In this document: in pieces, positions 49,601 through 61,600 of the stretch | Layout: the number at the start of each line of letters is the position of its first letter | Position numbering within the stretch: position 1 is the stretch's first letter | Assembly: GCA_963971405.1 (NCBI GenBank) | Contig: OZ020489.1 | Location: forward strand, 27,554,290-27,618,289 | DNA: 64,000 nucleotides | DNA from: Psococerastis gibbosa | Taxonomy: Eukaryota > Arthropoda > Insecta > Psocodea > Psocidae | Direction: 5' to 3' | Notes under the pieces: generated by a model | Database searches by the model: none | What the model saw: the letters and a program-made list of their open reading frames with translations, nothing else | What the model was told of the DNA's origin: nothing | Made by a program: the position numbers and the translations under genes

Positions 49601-52600
49601 AGAGCAATAAGGTCTATAAAATAGCTTCCATGTAGACACAGCTGTAAAGTAGCTTTCAATGAGCTAGTAGTTCTAACGTTACCTTCTCTTTATGTTTTTA
49701 AAATTCTTTTGAACACTAAGAAGATGGCTGATAATAATGAATGCTTACTTAATAAGGATAGACATAACTATAATATTAGGAGAAAATTGGACTTAGCAGT
49801 AAACCAAAAAAGAAAAACATTGTATGCGAAAGCCCCAATAAACCTGGAGGTTCAATTTTATAATCAGCTGCCAAATAACTTAAAATGTCTTACTTTTGAA
49901 CAATTAAAAAACAATCTAAGGTATTTCTTCATAAATAATGTATTTTACTCTGACTTTGACGAAGTAGAAAACAATTTACGGTTCATTGTTCTACAATCCG
50001 AGTAGATAGTTGTTCCGTATTGTACTTACACATTTAGTTCTGCTTAGGCCTAGTTGTAATTTGTAAGGCGGTATTTTTTTGTTTTGTCCTGTTTCTCATG
50101 ACTCAATTTTACATGAGGTGTTAGTTGTACAGTACTACCTTTTGTCTTAATAAAGGAATATTTATTAATTAATTATTTATTTACTGTATATAGTAAGTAA
50201 GTAATATATTTATTTCCCAATTTTTACAGTTTACAGTTTTTTTTTTTAACATTTTATTTTCCTTTAGCCACAGGCAGTGCCGTGTGTGGCTGAATCGCAG
50301 GGAATCGTTATTAGTATAATTAAGTTAGTCTGTAAGTGACAGGTTAATGTTAGTTAGGATAGGGTACGGTAAAGGTTGGTGATGTTGTGTTTTAGGGTGC
50401 GCGTTTTTAGTTTTAGTTTTTATATCCTTTATGTTTACTTACTTAGATGTCTTTTTATTTTTTTATAAATATTTTTAAGGTAGGGCATAGTATGTATTTT
50501 CTAAACTTACGGTTTTTGGTTAATAGTGTGTTTCGCAGCGCCAAATTTGTTTCTTCTTTTTCTTTGCGGGAGACGTATAGGAATTATTTGGGCACTTCAG
50601 CCAAATCGTGTATTTTGCCTCTACAGGGTATCTCTATACTTCATGAGTACATGACTTCCTAAAGACTTATCTCCTTGGGAGAGCCAGGTTCTTGGGGGAT
50701 TTATTAGTGCTAGGTCAGGCCATTACCATTTATCTGTTAGTTACCCAGGCATATGATTCTCTATAGTTCAATTGTTTCAAGTTTACTTATGGTTTTGTTT
50801 CGCAGTGCCACAGTGATCCTTTCCTAAGTATGGACGATGTTCAATACAGGATTTTACTCCGTAAACTTGTGCATTTCTACAAACCGTCTTCCTCACAGTA
50901 CTGTACCATTGAGTATTCACTCAAAGACAAGCGCAATGAACATTACACCACAACTGCTTTGCATTTTCTGGATGTTCTTGTACAATCTTCCCTCAAGGTA
51001 TGTTCTGCAATCATTTTCCCCTTTAAAAATTTGATTGAGGACGATCTCAGAAGAGTGGGACTCAACAAGTACCAAAAAAGGGGTTGAGTAATAAGAATTG
51101 GGAGGCAAGAGGGAGTGGGGGAGGCTCACGTATTTGACCCGGGCAACTGGAGCTGATTATTATTGATGATGGTCTATTCTAATGGATGTTAACTAGTAGG
51201 TACACGATTATGATTGATATTTCCTATTAAACCCCCGGTTATCTCTTAAAAATTATATTGTTGACGGACAAGTGACTGATTTTTAGGAGGAATGCGCCAA
51301 GCTTCTGGACGAGCTACTGACAGATGTGTGTCGAGAGCTGGGCAACCTGGTCAGCAGTAGCAGCGCCCACGAGTGTCTTCTAAGTCCGGGCCGCGTGTAC
51401 ACCACTCTCAGTCAGCACTATTTCCTCTTAATCGGCCATCTGACGACGAGCGAGCGTGGTCTCCAGGCCCTCGACCGCGTGCGGGTGCTACAGATGTTGC
51501 TGAATATCGTAGAAACCACACATCACGACGTTTACATGAAACTCATTGCGTCAAGTTTGTGTTATTCCTATTCCCCCATGACCAGGTACATTCCCATTAG
51601 TTTGATGGATAGATGTGTGACTTTTTTAAAGCCCCTCTGTACTCGCTCGTCAAATAGACGAATGCCAATGTCAAATGATGTATGATATGCGTATGATAAG
51701 CGATCGGTTATCGAGCGTGCACGAACTCTGTCCTAGCGTAAATTTATTTAAAAATCTTAGTTTTTTTTTGGCGGTGCAAAGTGGATTCGTGTGTTCCCCA
51801 TTGTGTTGCCTATGTATTTTAAAACCCCCAAATCTGCAGAAATTCATAAAAAAAGGCATTAAATACCAAAAATATTAGTGCAACATATGCTGTTCTTACA
51901 CTACGAGTATATCTGTAAAAGTGTTGTGTTGCGTCTCGACAAACATCTACTGAGCATACGTAAGATGAGCCACCTTTTGTAATTTTTGTTTCGAACTTTT
52001 AAAACTGATAACCCAGCATATTCTATATCCATAAGACTTTCAGGAGAGTAATAATAATAATGGGAGACTGTGCAAAATGTGGGAAGCAACTATCTGAGAC
52101 CGAGGTTCCTTCGTGCGCTGAATGCTTTGGAAGTTACCACCTTGAATGCGTAAATATAAGGTTAAAAAATATCTTCAAACGACGCACTTCCGAACAAAAG
52201 TCTACTTGGCGATGCCAGGTGTGTAAAACGGCTAACCATACAAGGCTAAGGCACAGCTGAGGGCTATTGAGAGCAAGATTGATAGCCTAGCCATCGGGCC
52301 AGTGCCAGAAGAAATAAAAACTATAGTCATCCCTCAAATTTTTATATGACGTCATGAAGGTTGAGTTACAGGAGGAAAAAAAGAAAAGAAAGGTCTTATC
52401 TAAAGAGGTATCAGTCTTAAAAAATCAGAACCAATGGCTACACCGAGAATTGTCCAAGATTAAAACAGATGTGAACGATCTCAACCAATATGAACGGAAA
52501 AACAACGTTGAGATACATGGACTAGACGTAACCGAAAAAGAAGACCTCATGAAGGTAATGTCGGATACGGGTGCCTTCGGCTTCCAGCAACACAACCAAA

Positions 52601-55600
52601 CTCACAAGAAGCCTACCACCGCTTGAAAACACCAAGAATGAAGCCAGCAGTCGTAATAAAGTTCTCAAGCCTTAAGGATACAAATAAGTGGTTTAAAATG
52701 GAGAGAACAGAACTCACCAGTAAATACCTAATCCATGGAGGCTCCGACTACAGAATATTAATCTATGAAAACTTAACACGATTCTTATTTGTGTTACAGG
52801 AAAATTCTTGCACGAGTCCTTACTAGTTCCATGGAAAGTGTCCGTGTATATGCTACGGAGCTGCTCCTCGTTTTAGCGCGGTGTGACGTCCCGCAGTTCC
52901 ACAAGTGGGGGCTAGAACTGCTCATTCCTCAGATATATGACAAGCATCCATTGGTTGCTAATGCTGGTGTTGATATCCTTCATGAACTCTGCTATGACCC
53001 GGTATGTATTGCAGATACTATTGAACTTCAAAAAAAAAAAATTAAAAATAATTCGCTGTGACTCTATTATACAATATATTATAATAATATAATAGTATAA
53101 TAATAATAAAAATTCTTTATTTCCAATAAATACAGATATGCATCAAAATGCCTTCATAGAGGCGCGCCTGATGCACCCTACAATGTACAGTTCAACAGGT
53201 TATTATTCTATTACAATCATGATCGCTGAATATTATTAGTTACATTGCCATTAGTAATTGGTTTATATATAGTATATATCAATGAAGTTTTTTATGCTCG
53301 TAATTGCTCTTGCTAACTTTTTGTAACAACTAATAAATTCGTTGTAATAGTAATAAGTTATATAGTATGGTCTTCTTAGTTACTTCGTAGTATTTCTTCA
53401 AATTTCTTTGTAAAATACTGGGTCATATCCTTATTGCTGAAAGTCGCGCCTCTGTAAAGTTCAATGCTATCTACACTTGTCGGCCTTGATGAGAAAAACT
53501 TTCTAATCAAAATGTGAAAAAGTGAACTAAAAAGTTATGTCTAATATGTGGCTTCAAATTCAATTTATTTCAGACTTTGCTGGACTGTCTAATTCACATC
53601 CGGCCAAACCTTTTGCATCTTGGAGACAAAGGTCATCTGTTATTGATCCGATTTCTTTCCACGCCGACCGGTTTTAATTATTTGAACGCATCAAATTTTG
53701 TTGAGAAAGAGCTGGAAAAGTGGGAGAATGGTTACAACTACAGGTATTACTAGTAGCCTATTAGACAAAAATATAAATTAATGAAATAAAATTAATTGAA
53801 TTGAAAACGACTTTATTGAGACAATAAAGTCTTCTTTTCATGCTAAAATGTGAATTCATAGAAATTACACAGCTCATAATTTCAATTAAAATTACGCTAG
53901 TCCCGCCTGCGGGTAGTGGGAGTATGTCTCAAATTCATATCGATGCCAGGGCAGGTTGGCAATTCATAAATCGTTAGCCCCGGCACACAACAGCGATGAC
54001 AAACGCTGAGAAATTGACATTTGAGAAAATGGGATGGTGCAAAACCACAGTCTACTTCAGAAGATGTCTGACGCTGAGCTGACGCTGGTGCACGGGTTTC
54101 GGAAAATCGTGCACTAGCGTCAGCTCAGTGAGAGAAACCGTCTTATATAGACTGTGGTTTTGCACTAAGCATTCACCAACCCATTTGTTCCAATGACAAA
54201 TTTCTCAGCGATTCGTCAGCGCTCGAATCTTCCTTGTGTACCGGGTCTTACTTATAAAGTTCCTTAGGTATGTGGGCCTCGTCGAAGGGGAGTTACACGA
54301 TAGTCTGACGCTGCACCAGCGCGGGGAAGATGGCCGCTACTCCAAAAGACTGACCAACGCTCGGCATCGATGGAAACCTGTGTGGCTCCCACCGCACCTC
54401 TATGGGGAACTTGCTAGTCACTCTGATGGCTTCGCACTCCTTGTCAACAACCCTTGCGTGCTTAGAGCGATACAGGTTTGTATTATTTTCTTAGCCGGGA
54501 CTTTACGGACTTTTGCAATTGCCCTCTGCTCTATTCCGTTTAAATTATTTTTTCCTGAAGTCAGTTTGGATAATTTTACTGTACTGTTTGTACGCGTAGC
54601 CTTTGGTATTGAACAATATATGAAGACGTCAGGGGAAAAACCGGAAAGGTGCACTTTTGGTCAACATTGAGATAATGGTGGCATTCTGTTAAGTTTTTAA
54701 CGTAGTTTTAAATGCCCTAACAAAACTGATGAAAAACAAGTAAGGTTCTGCACAAATGGCGTGGAAAAAAACAGTATACGGCTACTTTAAACATTAAAAT
54801 TCTATTTCTGAAAAATCAACATTTGATCACCTTTCCGGTTTTTCCCCTAACGTCTTCATATGGGTGATTTTATACTATATTATTAATATAGTAAGCGTGA
54901 ATGAAGTAATAAATTCGGAGGTCTGAATTATTGGCCGACAGTGACTTCGTGGAACACAGGCTTATGTTTCCATACCTAATAAATAAATTCTAAGGTGGAA
55001 TTTGATGCCGGCTTTCCAATCACGTGCCAATATTTCATTTTCAAACATCAGCATTCCTGTTTAAATGAAAAAGTTGTATATTAATTACACGTTAAGTCCA
55101 GGTCAACAATCTAGATAACTCACTGCCGTTGAAGTTGCTACTTATGGTTGTGATTCCCAAAAGTCAGAGGTGTAAGCGAGCAGTATGTTTGATCTTGACG
55201 CTTGGTAAGGGCTTTATGCAGAAACCATGTCACAACCAACGCTGGATGTGTTTCTTATGGACGGTTTTATTCCAGAGGGTTCACCTTGGACATTGCGACT
55301 CGGGCACCGAGATCCTTGACTTGAAGGCGAACCTGTGGGCTCTGACCACCATGTGTACCTCGCCAGTGGCATTTGAGTTCCTACTGGAGAAGCAAGTAGT
55401 CCAGAGTATTGTGGAAATCGCCCGAAACTGTCTAGTCCTTTCTGTACGAGCGACCGCATTCTATTGCTTGTCCGTCATATCATCCACTGAGCTTGGAGCT
55501 GACTCCCTTGCCCAAATGGGTATGTTACCATGACAAGCCAAGCATGGATGTAACTGTAGGAAATGTTCAAATGGTAATACCACGTATTGCATGTGGGCGT

Positions 55601-58600
55601 CCCCCGCGCAGTATTTTTAGCCTTTCTATCAGGGCCAAACGCAAGGAGACCACTTGGCTATCCAAGAAAATTGCGCGCGGATCAGCTGCGGGAAGAACGC
55701 CAGGCCGTCTGTGGAACAACATGCAACTGTAGGCATGGTCAGAAGGGAATTTAGGTGAGAGGAGCAAGTCGGTAGAAATTCACCAGGCCTAGTCGAGCCA
55801 ACCTACGAGTAAGTCAGTCAAAAACCGATATTAGAGGATTTAGAAAACACTGGACTTAGACTTCAAATTCCTATACTTAAATGATCTTTTATTTGACAAG
55901 ATTCGTATTGCTAGACAGGTTAGCACAGCTACACAATTTTTAGAAGGCACTCTACTTGCCGGGCTTGTGGTCCAGCGGGTAAGAGGATGCCCCGGTTAGG
56001 CGTAGATCGTGGGTTCAAATCCCGCCAAGTATAGTTTTTTCTAATCCTCTAATTTCCGTTATAACGAGGAGGTGACCTCTTCGACCAAAGTTAGTATAAT
56101 GTACCAGTGTTATATACTAGAAACTAAGTCGACTGATTATGCATTACTTTGTGTTATATAATTATAGTTTATCTTTTATTGCGACTTTCAGATTGGTATC
56201 CGGTAAGGCACAGTCGGGAAGCTTTGTGGCCCGTTGTCGAAAGAACACTGCAACGGACACCTCGTCACTACTCTGAAGAATATCTATCTCCCTTTACTTT
56301 TGCCATGGGAGACGCAGAGTCTTCTGAAGATTTATCTCCTTTTCTTGAGTTTCCTATTGCGCATAGTCCGTTCATGAACCAAAGGGTAAGCAATACATAT
56401 TAGCCATAGACTACCTTAATATACCCACGTCTTAAGAATGTCACAGGACCGTTTGCCGAACCCAATGTACAAAGCAAGCATGATGGCAGGGACGTCCATG
56501 AAACCTCTGGAAGTCCGAACTAGAAACCGACCTCCGCAAGTTGGGAGTCCATAGATGGTGGAGCGTCGTACAAAATCGAGGTGACTGGAGGATTGCTGTT
56601 GAGCAGACCAAAGCCCATCAAGGACTGCAGGGCCAGAAGAAGAAAAGACATACATGTACTGTATAGGTATATTGTAGCAAACTAGGCAGTCGAGACAACT
56701 GCGAAGGTCCAAACGGATGGGCCTTGGTCAAACCGTCTTCAAGTTCAGTTCCGGATCTACTTACGTAGTTCAGACTGAAGAACTACTGTATATTCTTTCT
56801 TTTTCCAATAGGCAAGCACTCTACCTCCTGGACTGTCAGGAGACATGCGTCATGTCGAAGAATTTCCCAGCCCTTCTTCCCCTTTTAAAAAACGCCATCA
56901 ACGAAGTTATTCCGAGACATGCTCTCTTATGATCAAACCGCCACCCTTCCAATTAGGTGAGCAATTTACACTATTAATATTGTAATATACAGTACATTCG
57001 GCACGCCCCCAGCGCAATAGATTGCTAACGTAACTCTGTTAACGTTTTAGTGGGGAAGAATTGAAGATAAATTACTTTGATGTATCAATTTTACATGGGT
57101 TTTAGGCTGTAGCGTTACCAATACAATGTAATGAGGTTCAGAAGCCCTTGTCTGGCTATTAAAAGCACACAAGAAGCGGTTTTTTTTTTCAAAAATAAAA
57201 TAAATCTTACCTGATGTAAAGGACCGTTTCTTATACTGTAGCAGTGTTGATAACTCAATCGAATTCTAAAGATAACAATATCCATGGGAGTCAGGAGACT
57301 AAACAACTCTGGGATGATGCTAACATTTTGTCTTTCGCATGAACATTCCAACGGAGAAGCCGCGAAAAAAAATGGTGGCCATCATATTTGGTTATGGCGC
57401 TAAAATTATATCTGATTTTGTGCAACTGACCTAAGGCGCCAATTCCACCGACCGGCTAGGGCTAAATACAAAAACGGTGACGTGGTAGCAGACATTCAAG
57501 ACTTAGGTGGGCTTTCCACCGACCTCGCATTGCAGAATGCAAATGACATTGACGGAAATGTTTGTTTTACTCTATGCCATAGTTAAAATTGATCAATGAT
57601 CATAGAGTAAAATCACGAACAAACTAACTAAAATTAAAAAATGGCGTCATGGGATATGTTAATTACAAACATTTTAATAGATTTCTATAAAAAGAAAAAC
57701 AAACATTTCAGTCAATGTAATTTGCATTCTGCAATGTGAGGTCGGTGGAAACCCCGCCTAAGTCTTGAATGTCTGCTACAACGTCACCGTTTTTGTATTT
57801 AACCCTAGCCGGTCGGTGGAATTGGTGCCTAAATTGTATGTGTTTGCTCTGCAGCGACTCCTCAGAAGATGAGTTTGGAAGATGCCGCTGGCTTAGCGAC
57901 ATTGCAATCTCTACATGCGGGCCGAAGACCCACCATTACCAGTACGCAGCCCTTTGGTGCTGATTCAGAGGACCACTTTCTTTCAGATCACTGTTCGACA
58001 TCACCGTGAGTTCTTTATTTCAATCGGTTCATCTACATTTTGAAGAATTTATGACTTTGGTTAGAAACTTAACTTGCAATAAAAACATGCTCGCTTTTGG
58101 CGGAATATTTCATGCATTCATCATAAGTTAATACGAAAAATACGTAGAGGCAGCTAATTATAAATGAATCAGTTATTATTTTATTTCGCCTAGCTGCGTT
58201 GAGCATTCAGCCTAAACCGTGCGCATTTTTATTTTTTTAAGGCGCGGGGGGGGGGGGTCCTTGCGGATATTTGTGCAGTCCGTCAGGTGGTGGTGGTGTT
58301 GTTTGTTTTGAAAACTGCTATCATGAGCGCACTGGACAACGAGGATTTTGGATATTTCAGCACTAACTAAAAGTGCATTAGTTCAAGAGGTAGCGTGTAA
58401 GAACAAAAATTATGGACATAGCTTAACTGGCTCATTGACGTATTAACTAAAAATTAAGTTATTAATGGTGCGACCTTCAGCCCTTCTAATCTGCAGCCCT
58501 CAAGTCTAACCATCAAATGGAAGATATCGAATTTGTACTTAAATTTCTTTTAAAAACTTATTTTTTCCATCACAAAATGTAGTTTTTATTACAGCATGAC

Positions 58601-61600
58601 GGAATTTGAAGCTGAAAACCCGCCGCGCCTGTTCTCTGGTATCTCCGACTCTTCTTTAAGTAGTGCGGACGTGGTGGACGGAACGACCGTGGGCCCTACT
58701 ATAGCCGGGCCTGTGTATAGAGGAATCTGCCTGCCAAAAGCTTTGGCGCAGTATCTAACCATTGTGGAAAAAAGGGAAGAGCGTCGTCGTCGGAAGTGTA
58801 CTGTCAGCTTCAGTGAAATGGAACAAGTCAAGGAAATGGGTTAGTGCCAAATAATTATAGTGAATGAATGAATGTGTATTAAATACAGAACAATTTAAAC
58901 ACAATAATTCTAAAGCCCCACAAGAAGACCTATAACAATTTACCCTACTCTAAAACTACATAAAAAAGAAAAATAAATTCAATTTGACATACCTACTTAA
59001 ACTAACTTATTAAACTTATTAAACCTAGTTTAACATTGGACTTGCGAAAAAGAATAGAGCACTGCGCCGGAAAGGCATAGATCGTGGGCTCAATCCTACA
59101 GTGCCCGTTCTTTCATGATTCTATATTTTCGGATATAGGGTCCTTTTATAGCAGGCGGGTGTGGGAGCGGGTCAAGTCGTTCCGTGTTTAAATTGGACAA
59201 TGAGTTTCCTTCTTCTAACTTATGTACAAAGGAGACTACGTTCCATCTAAATAAATAAACTGCCAGCTTTTCTTAAGTTTATTTTACGCCTGACTATAAT
59301 GGCCCATGATATCCTGAGCAAGTTGCCTTCAACCGAAGTCAGTTAAAAATAAAACCTACAAACAACATTGTTTTCAGTGGCTATTGCCTGGCCCCTTTAT
59401 TTTATATGGTATACTGTTCACCGTGATTCAGCAGCACGAACGGAAAAGGTTTAAAAATACCACTAAATAATTAACCAAATTTACCTCAAAGGCGAGGTTT
59501 CCACCTCCTGCTAGTGCTAAATACAAATACGGTGACGTGGTAACAGACATTTAAGACTTAGCCGGGTTTCCACCGACTTCGCATTGCAGAATGCAAATGA
59601 CATTGACGGAAATGTTTGTTTTACTCTATGCCATAGTTAAAATTGATCAATGATCATAGAGTAAAATCGCAAACAAACAAACTAAAATTAAAAACTGGCG
59701 TCATGAGATATGTTAAGTACAAACATTTTAATAGATTTCTATAAAAAGAAAAATTCAAATTTCCGTCAATGTTAGGGCAGCTAGTTCACTCAGTAGCTTT
59801 AAGAAAATTATTAAACAATATATCTATAACGCTTGAGACTCTCCGGTCTTATAATGGTGACGACAATGGATCCCCTTCCCCCCCCCCCCCTTCTTCTCTT
59901 GTTCCTTCTCTATTTAATTTTAAGCGTCTATATATTAATACAATATGTTTGTTTTTAAGGTTAGCATGAAAAGAAGACTTTATAGTCTTATTGTTCGCCT
60001 TTTGTTTTGTTTTTATTCAATAAAGTCGTTTTCAATTCAATTCAATGTCATTTGCATTCTGCAATGCGAGGTCGGTGGATACCCCGCCTAAGTCTTCAAT
60101 GTCTGTTACCACGTCACCGTATTTGTATTTGGCACTAGCTTAAGATGTATTGATATCCTATTTATACATTAGTCCATCCGCCTTTCCCAACCCCGGGGCA
60201 AAAAGTGCTCTGCACAGATTATACTGTGTTTTCCCTTCATCCCTGCTGAAACTCGGTCCCCTATCTGTTTACTCGGCCATTACGTGCTTTCCTTTTTCAC
60301 CACGAGGAGGTACGGATTAGGGATTTTCGCATCTTTGCCTTTGAGACCAAAAGACATTACTCAGAAGCTCGGCTACTTTGAATCGATTTTGAATTTAATG
60401 TATGCCATACCATTATTATTATTGTGTAGTATTTTGTTGTTGACATTGTAGACTGCAATTGTCCTATCGATCAATCCAGTGCTTTCGGGTAAGGAAAACA
60501 TATATAACGGTACCTATACTGATTAAAATATGAAAATAAAAAAAATAAAAAAGTAAATAAACATGTCTATAGTATGCTGTTTTAACCAAAGTTAAACTCT
60601 TAACTTGGAATATTCTTAAACTTTACCGTTCGTGCTACCGCTAAACTTTATCTTATTAGCTAGAAAACTTTTATATTGAATTACATAGGTATCCTATTAC
60701 CCTTACCTTATTACCTGTTCAGAGGAAGAAAAGGTCCCTTCAAGCTCATCCTCTGATGCTGAATGTGAAGCGGAGGGTTTCACTGAGCGTCGTAGTCGAC
60801 GCCCTCGTCACAAGGCTGCCCATTGTGTAATTTGTTGTACCAAACCTCAGAAAAGCAAGCGGAAACGGAAAATATCTTCTGGCAGCATTAGGCCGCGCAC
60901 TGGTAAGTGTTCTGCTTCTGTGTAGGTTGCCTGTCCTATGAGGGTGGAGCACATTCTTCTATAGTTTCAAGAATTGCTGTCGGTCGAACCCAACCTCAAA
61001 TGATCCCAAGTACAGGCTTACGACTCGAATCTTTAACATCTACAGGATTATTGAGACCAGTTCTCATAGCAGAAATTGCGTGCAATGAATTAGAATTGCT
61101 CGGAGAATTGCTGCAAGGCAATATTTCCATCAAGAAGCAATGCGTTCCATTTATTTTATTTTTTTCTCGAATAAGACCCTGTTCACACGGATTATTCGAC
61201 ATGCGCGAGTGGCCGACGTATTTTCTTTCATTGTAGCCATAGGACTTGGTGAGTGATTGGTGCAAAATCACAGAGTCTACTTTAGAAGAATTATATGAGC
61301 TAGGGGAAATCCGTGCACTTTTGTGCGGTTGGCTTCGCGTCGGCTTTGCTTCAGGAATTGACAAGAAATCTTCTGCTAGACCGTTCGCTACAAGGAAAAA
61401 AACCTTGGCATCGCGCACGTGTCGAATCGTTAGAGTGTACCAGGCCATAGTGGCGCTTTCAAGTCTTGTTTTTACTACAGATACGGAAAGCAGTTATGGA
61501 AATCAAGGAGAGGGATCACCGATTTCGCTGCAATGGCGGCTAAGGATGGCCAGTGAAGGGGGTTCCGGGGAGAGCTCGTCGTGGGTGGAGGGGGTGTCAG

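Noticed and set aside
55129-55275. Open frame continuous with the start of exon 16
   Set aside because: The part before 55276 has no RICTOR similarity and a good acceptor marks the exon start; exon 15 joins exon 16 in phase 0.
55953-56031. A functional tRNA gene with anticodon GGT
   Set aside because: The D arm is aberrant, position 33 is C, the acceptor is 6 bp, and a truncated relative exists, so a SINE or tRNA pseudogene is likelier.
56717-56932. 71-codon frame overlapping exon 18
   Set aside because: It is in a different frame from the one fixed by flanking exon phases, and only the phased frame gives the basic Ser-rich RICTOR-like segment.
61246-61480. N-terminal part of the 161-codon frame ending in exon 22
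   Set aside because: This part matches MITE-like sequence at 54 kb and lies upstream of the exon 22 acceptor.
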